Source of the DNA: Cenococcum geophilum 1.58
Lineage: Eukaryota > Ascomycota > Dothideomycetes > Gloniales > Gloniaceae
Direction of reading: 5' to 3'
Length of the DNA stretch: 64,000 bases
Assembly (NCBI GenBank): GCA_001692895.1
Contig: KV748214.1
Location: 1,089,166 to 1,153,165, forward strand
The position numbers were made by a program, and so were the translations under genes. Below, in pieces: positions 31,801 through 43,700 of this stretch (position 1 is the first letter of the stretch; every line of letters begins with the position of its first letter). Under the pieces are notes generated by a model. That model saw nothing but the letters and a program-made list of their open reading frames with translations, did no database searches and was not told the DNA's origin.

Positions 31801-34460
31801 CACGCCTTCCTTAGGCAGATAGTTACGAAACATATTTAAAAATAAAGACTACGTCTTAAACCAAGCGGGAGAGCAGAATATTTATAGGGATATAATCTTT
31901 TAGTTAGTTAGATAGCGTACCCTATACTTAAGTCGTTTCTAATATAAGATTTAGGAGCCGCAGACGCCTAGAGAATAATTTATATCTATTTAAACTCCTA
32001 CTATATACTCCCTAGGCAGCCTTCAACTCTTTTAATAAGCAGTATAATCCTCTCTGCCTCTAAAATACCCAACTTGACATTCTCGACCAAATTAGGACAT
32101 AGGCTAATAGTAGTAATAAAAGGTACATCTTCTAGCTAAACGGTATGGCCGGTATTAAGAAGTCCACTATTACCCACACTATCGCCCGCGAATACTATGA
32201 CAAAAAACGCCTTAGAGTAAGTTTTTTCTTCTTTAAAGGTATAGAGGATCAAAGCCACGCTAGCAAGTTCTTTACTACTATTACTATATAGCTAGCGCGC
32301 ATATTATCCATGCTTAAAGATTATATCTATACCACGATAGCCAAATATAGCAATATTGCTAACTAGAGCCTACGCGATTAATGGAAATATCTTGTCCTTT
32401 AGCCGCTCTCTCTGGGGATTATTACTTTAAGTTAATTGCCGTTAGTCCTTATTATCGATACACTAGACGAGTATGACAGCGATAGAGATATCTAAGGAAT
32501 TCTTTAACTCTTTATAAAGACGGAATCGTTTAGCCTAATCTAGTTGCGAATATTTCTAATAAGTAGACTAGAAACTCCAATTCACCTCGGCTTCTACAAT
32601 ATAGCTAGTATTCTGCATCGGGATATAGTTCTAAACAATGTTCTTTAGGAAATAATTAATTACGACATTGCTATCTACTTTAAGCAAGAATTAAAAGATA
32701 TTAAGCTAAGTACATAGATTATTAGATATCTGGTTAAGAAAGCCTATAGACTTTTTATTTAGGCTATAATAGTATATCGTTATATTAAGGATAGTAAGCG
32801 CGTTATTAGCAAGCGACTATCTATTATTCTTAAGAGTAGAAAGAGTAAAAGAAACCTAAAAAAAAAGAGCTCGATTAGATCTATACTAAGATCCTATTAG
32901 TTTTAATTAGCGGAGACTATAACTAGGAGGAGAAGGAGGAGCTATTCTATCTTTTTAAAATGATTGTTAGAGTAATTATAATCCTCTTTAGCCCCCTATC
33001 TACTAAAGCTCTTTTTAACCTACTTAAAAAACTAAGGCAAGATATAAAGCAAATATTAGATAATCTCTAGTCCATTCTAAAGGTCCTAAAAAGCCAAGCA
33101 TATTCCATTTACTTACTTTATCCTTTATTCCGCGACTTCCTCCTTACTAAAGAAAGATATTAAGACCCATAACTCTAGGTGGACAAGAAAGAGGCATACG
33201 TAGTACTAGCCGATAGCTATCTACAGCTTATATCTAATAAGCTAAAAAGAGATATTTATAGCCTACGTGCACCTAGCGCTCTTATAAGGGATATTTAAGG
33301 CGATTAAATAAAGCAGCGCCTACCTACAGAGCTTTAGTATATATGCCGCTTCTAGGTATAATATCTTTAAAAGAGTAAAACCTAACTTCTTAATAATGGG
33401 TAGGTGTATATATTTTTGCAAGGGTACTTACTCTACTAGTTTAAGGCCCTTAGCTTAATAGGGAAGACTTCTAAAGGCGTACTTATAATAATTTACTTAG
33501 AGAATTTGGTTCTAGTAAATAACAATTAAAGTATATAGAGACACTGTAACTAACTTTTAGTTACTAAGGCTAACCAAAGTCCCTCTTTAAAAGCGTTTAT
33601 TTACGATATAAGACGATTCGCCCTTAATAATAGATCAATAATTAAAAAGGCGCCTCTTTAGATATATTTCTTAGCTCTAGTATTCGCACCAAAGATAAGT
33701 TTAGTTCGGAAACAGTTTAAAGGGCAGATGGCTTGTTGGATTACTGGACTACCAAAAGTACAAAAAGAGTGGAGCTCGGCGGGGCAGACGCTCGAGGGCC
33801 ATTCGAGTTGGGTCAACGCCGTCGCCTTCTCGCCGGACGGCAAGCTGGTCGCGTCGGCATNGGACGACAGCACCGTCAGGCTCTGGGACGCGGCCACGGG
33901 AGCGGCGCGGCAGACGCTCGAGGGCCATTCGNATNGGGTCAACGCCGTCGNCTTCTCGCCGGACGGCAAGCTGGTCGCGTCGGCATCGNACGACAGCACC
34001 GTCAGGCTCTGGGACGCGGCCACGGGAGCGGCGCGGCAGACGCTCGAGGGCCATTCACATTGGGTCAACGCCGTCGCCTTCTCGCCGGACGGCAAGCTGG
34101 TCGCGTCGGCATCGGGCGACAGCACCGTCAGGCTCTGGGACGCGGCCACGGGAGCGGCGCGGCAGACGCTTAAGGTTGATGTCGTAATTAAGAGCCTATC
34201 GTTCTCTAGCAATAGAGTATACCTAGAAACAAATTAAGGAGAGTTAGACATTAGTTCTCTCTCTAATACTTCTCCCTAAGTAAGCTCTATAGGGAAACTA
34301 TTTATAAAAGAGATTTAGGTAACTTGTAAGACGGAGAATATACTTTAGCTTCTTTTTAATTACTAAGCGATATATTTAGCTATTTAGAGTAATACTTTTA
34401 TACTAGGATATGCATTTAGTCGTATTACTATTTTTAAATTTAGCCTGCTTAATACACTAC
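29179..34460 (+). pseudogene. NLR2: alpha/beta-hydrolase - NACHT - WD40 receptor gene, RIP-ruined
   Basis: Plus strand. About 30090-31060 encodes an alpha/beta-hydrolase (PGAP1/lipase-like) domain: an ELLPTNILSA-x-I-x-TF block, then PIIFIIHSLSGLV at 30425-30456, which is the GHSLGG nucleophile loop with one Gly-to-Ser. This is followed by LGTLFYRLPF and a YGN-x-VSIYAN-x-LNIYKF block near the catalytic His. Linker follows to ~32060. The NACHT P-loop at 32142-32175 reads GMAGIKKSTIT; Walker B VLIIDTLDEYD near 32435-32475 is intact. A TSR/PE block lies near 32555. WD40 units are at 33774-34175, and the C-terminal cap (NTFILGYAFSRITIFKFS) at about 34390-34445. Many RIP stops and at least one frameshift lie in the hydrolase part. 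The domain set is that of fungal self/non-self receptors. Confidence 0.88.
33774..34175 (+). repeat. GC-rich WD40 repeat island of NLR2
   Basis: Three nearly identical 126 bp units plus a partial fourth, each coding a 42-residue WD40 repeat ([31 protein letters not shown]). They are free of RIP stops, with an open frame of 169 codons at 33728-34237. Several ambiguous bases (N) fall inside, as expected where copies are too alike to resolve. The sequence on both sides is AT-rich and full of stops. Confidence 0.92.
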
Positions 34461-34599
34461 TTAGTTTAGGATTTTAGTATAGCTACCTTTCTTACTAGTA
34501 ACGTATACATACCTAAGCTAACTCTACTACCTCCCCGCCTACCTCCATTCCGGTAAAGCTTCCTTTTATATTAGAATTACTTTTACTTTTAAACGCAGC

Positions 34600-34765
34600 T
34601 GCCTTTAAATTTAAACCGCTTTAAAATCTTCTACCTGGAATCTTCTACCTAGAAATCTTTAGCTTAGAAATCCGCTTCTTAGAAATCCGCTTCTTAAAAA
34701 TCAGTTCCTTAGAAATTAGTTCTTTAAAATTAGTTCTTTAAAAATCGGCTACTTAGAAATTGCAT
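34600..34765 (+). repeat. Degenerate tandem repeat after NLR2
   Basis: About ten 12-17 bp units around CTTAGAAATCCGCTTC, drifting to TTTAAAATTAGTTC. Same place and same core (TTAGAAAT) as the array after NLR1 at 27515-27690. Confidence 0.75.
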
Positions 34766-34874
34766 CTACTACACGCTGTAGTAGACTATATTTATACTTA
34801 TTACGCTCGCTTAATATACTAGTATAAAGTTGTTGCTTTAGTATAGCTAGTAAGCTGCGTAGATAAGCTATTAA

Positions 34875-37472
34875 TTTCGCGCTTTTTATACTACTCTGCT
34901 TAACCAATTACTGTTTTTAAAGTCTTTATAAGTATTATAGAGTAGATTACCTTTATAATAATTAACAAGTATAGTAGTATCTATTAACTAAGCTGGCAAG
35001 CTACTTAATTTAGGTTAAAGTGGGCGGACGTTTAAGCTAATACTAAGGTGCTAATAAAGCTATAAGAGATTAACGCGCCTAGGCTTTTAATAACTTAAAA
35101 GCGACGCTAGGATTTAAGGCGGAGTAAAGCTAACAAATTTTCCTTTATTAATATAAACGTTAACTATATTTACCTATTTTTTAATTTATAAAATAAAGGT
35201 GTCTTAAATAATTTATACTATATAAAGCTGCTAGCTTATTTTTAAGCGTAGGCCTTAGTATAAGTAAATAATTAAGTAACGCCTACTTGCTAATTATATA
35301 GCTATATAGCTGTATTACCGTAAATCTAGTATCTTAGTCTTTAGTAAGCCCTTATATATATTAGAGGTCTTTACTAAACTACTTTAAAAAGACTAAGGCT
35401 TATATTGGCTTTACTATTAAACTACTATAAGGGAAATGCTAATACTTAGCGCTACTATCTACTATTATAGTTAAGAAAAGTATAAACCTCTAGAAATATT
35501 CTACTATCCCACTTACTACCTAACCTTAGTATTGCCGCTATTATTCTAGATATTAGTTATAGCATTCTAATTATAAATTTAGATAGTAATTATACTTACT
35601 TTAGGTAGCCCTTTTACGGTCTCCTTCTTTATAAATTTCTTAATAGCGGCTAATACGCTTTTATATCCCTTATCGTCTTTACTTATAAACTTATATATAT
35701 TTAAGTAATTTGCGTAAATAGATACCTAATTACCGTAACTAATTATCTTTACGTTACTTTCCGGTACTACCTATAACTCTTAGCATAATATCTTAATAAA
35801 AGGCTAAGCTAGAAATACTAGGATACTATAAATTATTAATGTTTTATAAAAGAAGTAAACTCTTAATTCTTTGCTATTTAAAAGGCGTTAGCGTAGTCTG
35901 CTAGTAAATACTTCTACTAGAATTTTAAGCCTTTTAAACCTCTCCTTAAGATCGCGGATCTTTTTTATATTTATACTATAAAAAACCTAAATAACTCTTT
36001 AAAGGATCTCTATATATTTTATAAAGGGTAATCTATAAAATAGCGTTCCTAAAAATATAATTTCTTAGGTATTGTTTATAATTATAGATAAGTTATTAGT
36101 AGACACTTTAAATACTCCTTTAATAATTGCCTGGTTAAGTATTAGTAAAAGGTAAAAAGGGTAGCACTTTAATAATAGACTTACTTACGTATATACTAAG
36201 CTACTAAAACTATATATAATAAATACAATAGGCCGTTTAAACTTTAGTTTAACTTATTAAGAAATTATAGAGAATTTAGGGCCGTAAAAATGCTAAACCT
36301 ATAAATAGAGTCCCTAACCGTAATCCGGCTAGCCTATTATAGATATTAGTAATATATCTCTCTATTATACTCTAAGTAACTTTATTATTTAAATTAATAA
36401 TAGCTACTTTATACCTAAATGTAATTATATAAGCACTTAGAATATTAGTAGGTAGTAGCTTTTAGGGCTATAAAACAGAGTCCTTAGTCTAAGTTGCTCT
36501 TTAATATTTAGAGAGTTTATAGATAAATATAATACTAGATAAGTCTAGTTATTTTACCTTTATCTAACTATAACTAAGGGACTTACTTAACTTTAGTGTC
36601 TTTAGGACTGTAAAGCTCATCTAAGCTATAGGTAGCTATTTAGATACTAGATAATACTCTTTTTAAAGCGTATTAAAGTCCTTTAAAAAGAATTTATTCT
36701 TTATATAATTCTATAAATAAAAGTTTTAGAAGTTATCCTATATTTATATTAGGAATGTAATAAATAGGATTCTTCTAGCTATATAAAAGATTACTACCTA
36801 GCGTATATAACTCTTAACTTTTATAACTATACTTAAAGCGAAAGGGAGCTAAAACTAAAGAAGACCTAGTAATAACTTTATAGTATAAAAACACTTATTC
36901 CTTTTTATTTAGTTCTACTATTAAAATTAATTATAGGTTATATAGATAGTATAAATATCTACTTAGTATAGCTACATTTCTACTACTATATTAAAGTTGC
37001 GAATATATAACTCTACTATTAATTCCTTAATAAGAGCTAGAGCTAAAATAGGAAAGGATTAAATTATATATTCTAGGAGCAGAGCGTATAACATTATACT
37101 ATAAGATTTAGCGCTATATAGCTAAGGATAAAAAGTTATAAGTTTAATTAAGATACCTATTCTTATATATATTTAAAGCTTATAAAAAAAACATATTAAT
37201 AATAGTAAGGCTAGTTTAGGTGCTATAATTAGGCACCTAATACTTAACTAAATTTAGTTAGGTGGAAAGAAGAACCCTAGTTAATAGCGAGATAAAATTT
37301 CTAGCAGCTATATATAAGGGGGAAGTTACCTTTAGAGCTAGATATACATGTCTATAGGTTATAAAATACAGTAGCAATATATATTAAGATGTGCTCGGTA
37401 CTCGCTCTATAGTATTATAAAGTATAAGTTACTAATCCCAGTTTGTTATACGCGGCGTATTTCTAGCACTAG
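34875..37472 (-). pseudogene. NLR-C, truncated front of a gene like NLR2
   Basis: The minus-strand counterpart of the 5' region and hydrolase domain of NLR2. The nucleophile loop near 36215-36190 is now Y-S-F-S-S-L in place of H-S-L-G-G-L, and the following blocks run to about 35590. Similarity ends at 34875, before any NACHT motif, so this is only the first third of the gene. It is convergent with NLR2 and divergent from the nuclease-like gene at 37780. Whether it is a broken gene or one arm of an inverted duplication cannot be decided from sequence alone. Confidence 0.8.
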
Positions 37473-37508
37473 TAGGGAGGGCGGCTGACCCGCTCTAGCT
37501 ATACCCTT
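37473..37508 (-). promoter_or_regulatory. Shared 36 bp module, copy 4 (faces NLR-C)
   Basis: Reads TAGGGAGGGCGGCTGACCCG and on to ATACCCTT on the plus strand. It marks the outer end of inverted-repeat arm B. Confidence 0.7.
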
Positions 37509-37529
37509 ATTAAGATGTACTTCTTAAGG

Positions 37530-37770
37530 TTAATAAATAGAGAATGTAAAGTAAGTAGGTAACTAGTTGGCGCTAGAACTAATTGTCTTAGGTATAGCGT
37601 TATGGCGATAACGCTGCCGTTACTACTTAGTATTTAGCTTAGTGCGGTTACTAAGTCAACTAAACTATACCGGAACTCCTAAACCCTAACTAGTTCTCGC
37701 GACTACTACCGCTTAATCTTACGATGTGGGCCTTCCTATAGCATGATATACGGCTATATCTATATCGCAG
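37530..37770. repeat. Segment repeated at 62740-63060 in opposite orientation
   Basis: The best-kept part is ATAGCATGATATACGGCTAT (37740 region), present in reverse complement near 62800. The match extends up to the 36 bp module on both loci. Its function is unknown. A frame with YSMIYGYIY is conserved between the copies, so it may be part of a lost coding exon. Confidence 0.6.
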
Positions 37771-37779
37771 CCTCCTTTA

Positions 37780-39060
37780 AGGTTTATAGATATACCTTTA
37801 ACGCCCCTACTAACTGACAAGAAAGCCTTTACATAAGCTTCCTAAGTTATCGCGCTTCTTAGAGATATCTAAGCTAGGAAATATATCGGGGAACACCTAT
37901 AAATGGAATTTCAGCTTACGCGAGAAGAGTACAATAAGATAAAGCGTCAGCTTAGGCGAGATAAGTCGCTATTTGGATACATTAAAGATAAAATACGGTG
38001 TATAGACTCCGGGAACGATAGAGGCGGCTAGCTAATAGTTGGAATTGGGCAGATATAACTACGACGGAAGAAAGCATCGACTAATTGTCTGCATGCTAAC
38101 TGGCGTCCACGAGCTCTTTATTAATAGTATTAAGGACGCGATTCGAAGTCAGCTAAAAATAATTCGCAGTGGATCAGACAGTGCAGCCCTTTTTACGTAG
38201 AAAGTGCGCCTAGCCTAATTAACTAAGATATATTTTCTACTTAATAATGTTCTACCTAGTATAAAGTTAAAATATAAGCCGGACGCTTTATTTTAGTATA
38301 ACGATGTATAATATCCTAGGGTTATAATTGAAGTCGTATATTTATAAAAGAGGAAAAGGCTAGGCTAGCTAGCTAAAGACTATCTTCTAGACTCGGATGC
38401 TAGTGTATAGGTCGTTATAGGTCTAGATATTAAATACGGCAAGAAGGGCTTGCATAAGGCGACGTTATTAGTATAGCGAACTTGTATGTTTTATACGAAC
38501 AATAGGGATTAGTTAGGAGTAATTTAAGAAATAAAAGATAAGGTATGTATCTAGTTTAAGGCCAATATTCTCGCATTACGATATTCTAAGATTCTAAATT
38601 AGGTATTTCGCGACGATAAGGGGAATCCTACCGCTTACCTAGGTCTACAAATTTAACTATCCGACTTTGCTTATAAAGAGTTAATGGAGGAGGTAATTGG
38701 AGAAGGTTAAGAGATACTCTTATCCGCTTAAGAACTATACCAATACCTCGCTACTATAGAGGACAAGATCTAAGGGCAAAAAGTGCTTATTAAACACTCT
38801 ATTCTTCCTAAAGTTAAGAAACGTAAAAGATTAGAAACACTACTGGAAAGAATAGCTTCCAATAATAAATTAAGGTATATTAAGTAAGAGAAGAGAGCTG
38901 CAAAGCGTATAGCAGATAATGACTTTAATTATAAGGATATGTAAATCGAAAGCTTATTAGAGTAAAAGCACCATATTTCCAGAGTTGTAGAAGACGGCGT
39001 AGTTTCGGCGCCTTATTATAAGATTATTCCTTTAATATAAAGCTATAGACTACCTCTTAA
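37780..39060 (+). pseudogene. PD-(D/E)XK-like fungal protein gene, RIP-ruined
   Basis: A possible start is ATG 37903, in a frame beginning MEFQLTREEYNKIKRQLRRD. After a frame change the core reads TGVHELFINSIKDAIRSQL near 38095-38155, then SDSAALF near 38180. At 38275-38345 comes KPDALF followed by YPRVIIEV. The order P-D then E-V in a Y-S-Q-K-R-K context recalls the PD-(D/E)XK nuclease core. LLDSDAS and VVIGLDIKYGKKG follow near 38390-38440, and a basic C-terminal tail (RKRLETLLE, EKRAAKR) reaches 38920. I recognise it as a multicopy fungal family of unknown function; nuclease activity is an inference from the motif. Stops at CAG/TGG positions show RIP. It is divergent from NLR-C, 400 bp away. 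Confidence 0.68.
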
Positions 39061-39176
39061 GAGACTATACTAGATATGGATATTAATAATAATAATAGTA
39101 AGCTAGATAACTATAATAATGCGGAAAAATATTTAAAAAGATTATATCTAGTAAGTTCCTATAATTATAATAATCC

Positions 39177-39597
39177 TATATAACGAAGCCTTATAGGAAA
39201 TACTACGGTGGGCTTATTAATAGGCTAGGTATATAGGTATAGAATAGTTAATAACGTAATAATAACTAGCGGAGTGGTTGCCTAATAGATTAACTCTAAT
39301 TGTATTTTAAGATTTACTACAAAGGAGAGAACTATCTAGGTAGGGACTATGGTCCTTTAAATATATAACTATACTCCTAAGAAATCCCCTTTATATATAA
39401 GGTACGTGTTATACGTATTATATATACATTCCCTTTATATACTACGTATACTGCGTATAATATTATATAACCTTAGTTACTATTCCTCGTTATATAGCTC
39501 TATTAGCTCTATCCTAAACTATACCTAAATTAACTAACTTACTTCTTTCGACTCTTTTCTAAGTAGTTATAATATTATACTTAAAGCGTCCGTAATA
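39177..39597 (-). repeat. LTR a (3' LTR of X1)
   Basis: Starts TATATAACGAAGCC and ends AGCGTCCGTAATA on the plus strand. On the minus strand this is a TG...CA LTR with RIP changes at its ends. Aligns with LTR b and LTR c. Confidence 0.9.
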
Positions 39598-40139
39598 CTA
39601 TCTCCCTCCTTTCTATCTTCGTCCTTAAAGACGCTTAATATCTCTAGGTTATTTACTAGAGGTATAATATCCGTCTAATTAATTTGGTTAATATTGTTAC
39701 TTATTATACCTAAAGTTTCTTCTCTTTCTTTAACCGGTTGTTATACTTATACTATTGCGGCGATATTATCTCTTAGTAAGATTATACTATCTCTATATTC
39801 TCGCTATTTAAAAGAGGGGTTAGTTTGTATTACGTTAGCGAGTCTATCTTTATAATAACCGTCCTTTTATTTAAAGTGCACTAAAGTAAATATTTATTCG
39901 TCCTATAATATTCGCTTTGTCTCTAATGCTAAATATATATAACCTATTATCCTTAATAGTCGTCTAGTTCCCTAATTAATTTATTTTAGGGTCTTGTGTT
40001 TAATCAACTGCTGCTTAGCTAGATAATAAGCTATTTATTACTTTAGCGGAACTATATTATTCTTATAACGCTAAATAAGAGGCCGCCAATGCTTAGTAAC
40101 AGGCCCTTAAGTCTCGTCTTACGGCGTCTACTTAACTAA

Positions 40140-43100
40140 TCTATCTTAAAAAGGTTCGTAAGAAGGTTTATTTTAAGGAGTAGAAACTTATAGAATAAGG
40201 CTTATAGGAACTTAGTAATAAAAGAACGGATTTTCTTCTAACTAAGAAGGAAACAGATTTAAGTAGTTTGGCAACTACTCTTCTTAGGTCCCCCTTAGGT
40301 GACTTATTTTTTAGTAATTCTTTTTTATTAATGCTCCCTAACCTAATTTCTTTTAATACTCCTATACCTTTCTTATAGCGTTTCTTAGATTTTTTAGTAG
40401 TTCCTAGGTAGTCTTATTATAGCCTATCTACTTAACCTTATACTATGTTTTATTGTTAATATCCTTATAACTAACGATCTTTAAAACTTACTATTTGTCT
40501 TCCTTTTATCCTCTATATATGTCTACCTTATAGACTAGTGGCTTAATATTCCTATATACCGGTTCTAGTATCGCGATATACTATATAGGGTAGATCTTTA
40601 TTTTAGCTAGTAGGTTTAACTTAAACGTAACTAGTAAAATTCTTTATATAATTTTAAAAGGTCCTAGTCTAACATAGTCCAACTTCTTACTTAGTTATTA
40701 ACTCTTAAAATTTTTATATAGTAGCTATACTTTATCTCCCTCCTTAAGATCTGGTCCTTTAAATCTCTTAGTATTATAGTACCTTTTTATTCTCTCTTAT
40801 ACCTTTTTTACTAATTCTATAAGGTCTATATAAAGATTTATTAATATCTTTATTCTTTCTTTAGCTATACTACTTATTTTCTTTACTTATTATAGTAATA
40901 ATAATATTCTTAGCTTATATCTATAATTTACCTTAAATAGTAATATGCCTATTCCTTCTTATAGTGTTATGTTATATATAAACTATATAACTGGTAATAG
41001 CAATACCTAATTATTTTATGCATAATTAATATAATGTTTTAGATACTGTTTTAGCGTTTAATTTAATCTCTCTATTTAACCGTTTGTCTATAGATAATAT
41101 GCGGTAGAAGTTACTACTTAAACTTCTTACTCCGCTAAAAATACCTCTTAAAATACTATTATAAATCTTAGATCTCTGTCTAATATAATCTTACTTAGTA
41201 CTCTATATCTTATAAACACTTCTTTAATATAGATTCTAGCGATATCTTCCGCTAAGATTTCTTCTGTGTATGCTATAAAGTAGCCCTATTTAGTTAACTT
41301 ATCCACTATTACTAAAATTACGTTATACTCTTATCTAGTAATAGGATCTCTTAACTTTAGTAACTTAATAATAAAGTCCTATAATATAACCTCCTATAGT
41401 CTTTCTAGTATTTTAATAGGTTATAGCCCTCCGTATAGCTTATACCTTATTAATTTATTTATTTAGTAATCTAAACACTCCTTTATTACTTTTCTTATAA
41501 TATTCTAAATTCTATTAATAATATATTCTTTCTAAAGTCTTAACACTAAGCCTATTACTCTATTATATCCTTAAGTTATTCCCTTATAGAAATCTTTTAT
41601 AAAATACTCTACTATGCTCTTTAGAATATACTTTGCTTCTTAATGTTCGTATATATCTATCTATAGATCTTCTAGCTATACTTCTAGAATTCTCTATACC
41701 TAAAAGCTTTTTAGTATCTTATAGACTCTTCCTAGTTTGTTATCCTCTTAAGTTACTACTAGTTTAGGGTAATTATATCTAATCTATCTATCCTTATCTC
41801 TACGTAGCATTGCTCCTAATAGCTTTTTATTATTTTATAGTTTAGCCTTTCTACTAAGTGTGTTTACTCTTATATTCTTAGTTCCTTTAGTATACTAAAT
41901 CTTAAAATAGTATTCTGTAAGTATCTCTGCCTATCTAACCTATTTATAATTAAGTTCTTTTATTATTAGGAACCCNNTTANGTTCTTATAATCCGTTTTA
42001 ACTATAAATAGTTTCTCTATACCTTATAAGAATACTCTCTATTCCTTAAGTGCTATAACTATACCTAATAACTCCTTGTTATAGACGTTATAGTTTAACT
42101 TTAGTAGTGTTATCTTTCTACTATAGTACGATACTAGGTGCTATACGTCCTTATACTTTTATAGTAAGCATACTCCTAATATATAGTCTAATACGTCTAT
42201 TTCTACAACCATATCTAGTCCTAGTTAGTAGATTTTAAGGATTAGCTCCTAGGTAAATAACTCCTTAAGTTCTTTAAATAACTTCCTTTACTTATCTCCC
42301 TATACCTATAGTTTCTCTTTCTTTATAAGCCTAGTAAATAGTTTAATATTCTTTAACTATTATGCTATAAACCTTCTGTAGTAGTTGCAAACCCCTAAAA
42401 ATAACCTTAACTACGTTATATTCTCTGGTTCTTGCTAACTTACTATAGCTTTAATCTTCTTTAGGTCTATATTAATATAACCTAGTTTAATAATAAATTT
42501 AATAAAATTAGTCTTCCTTATAAAGAACTCGTATTTCTTAATTGCTATTAGCATCTATTCTTCCTATAGTCTCCTTAAAACCTATTTAACGTATTCCCCG
42601 TATTCTTCCTCTATTATTAAGTAGATAATAATATTATTAAGGTATACTATAATAAACTTATTAAGGTGTTCTCCTAATATACTATTAATTCGTTTCTAAA
42701 ACGTTGCTAGTATATTTATTAATCTAAATTGTATAACTAATGGTTTATATAGTCCTTCTCTTAATCTAAAAGCTGCTTTTTATTTATTACCTTTTTTAAT
42801 TTTAATCTAATAGTACGCCCATTTTAGATTTATCTTTATAAAGATTTATATATTGCCTATCTGATTTTAGATTTCGCTAATTAAGGGTAAAGGATACCTA
42901 TCCTTTTAAGTAATGCTATTTAACTATCTATAGTTAATGCATCACCTAAGTTTTTTATTTTTCTTTAGTACGAATAGTACTGGATAACCCGCTAATAACT
43001 ATAATAGTCTAATATATCCCTTTTATAAGTTTTCCTAGATAAACTCTTTAAGTGCACTTACCTTTTCTTTAGTAAGCTTATAGGTTAAAAAGAACCTTAA

Positions 43101-43700
43101 ACTTATTCCTAGTTCTAACTCTATCTTATAGTCCCATACTATATAATCTACCAGCTTTTTACTTTTTAGGCTCTATAGTTTCTTACTATACTTATAGTAT
43201 CCCTTTAGTATATAACTTAAGCTTTGCTTAGTCTCTTTATATATCGCTCTAACTTAGTACTATACTAACTTAGTTTAATATTATATCTTACGGTGTTAAG
43301 TATCTTTAATATTAACTTAACCTATAATCTAATTAATCTTTAGATTATATTCCTGTAACTAAGGCATTCCTAATACTGCCTTATCCCGTCCTAATAGTAG
43401 GATATTAAAAGACATCTTAATTTATCTTTCTTTAATAGTTATCTAAATAGGTCCTATTTTAAGATTAATAATCTCTCCTCTATAGGCTATTAGATCTCCT
43501 AAAATTATAACTAATAGGTAAGATTACTCCTTCTGTCTATAAGGTAATCCCATTCTTTTAACTACTACTAGTAAGATATAGTTTCGCGTTACTCTACTAT
43601 CTATTAGTGCTTTTAAACCACTAATCTTACCATTTAATATATAAATTTAGGTGTTAACCTTAAATTCCTTTAAGGGTCTAAGGCTCTATTACTAGCTCCC
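40140..43700 (-). pseudogene. X1 pol: protease, RT, RNase H, integrase, chromodomain
   Basis: Read leftward. Protease is at about 43690-43320, with an ALIDS start (DSG/A) near 43605 and VLGMP-x-LQ near 43370. The RT active-site block VYLNNIIIYL is at about 42650-42620 (YLDDI with Asp-to-Asn). The integrase core is at about 41400-41050 (VILVIVDKLTK, DRDLRF, TNG-x-IERLN), with LGPFKI-type GPY/F near 40660. The chromodomain is at 40499-40362: VLKIVSYKDINNKT, YKVK-x-IGYNKTT-x-E, with both Trp codons now TAG. The 540 bp to LTR a hold a basic C-terminal extension. Dozens of stops are present. Confidence 0.85.

Larger units (their letters stand above)
34875..37508 (-). repeat. Arm B of 8.4 kb inverted repeat
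   Basis: Reverse-complement copy of 29143-31800, ending at the 36 bp module at 37473-37508. Confidence 0.88.

Noticed and set aside
26803-34054. Several open frames antisense to, or shifted from, the WD40 units
   Set aside because: Shadows of the GC-rich 126 bp repeats; only the frame with SPDG and RLWD blocks is real.
29107-37508. Classical DNA transposon with the 36 bp modules as terminal repeats
   Set aside because: No transposase is encoded between the modules and no target duplication was seen; the same module also stands singly upstream of NLR1 and NLR3.
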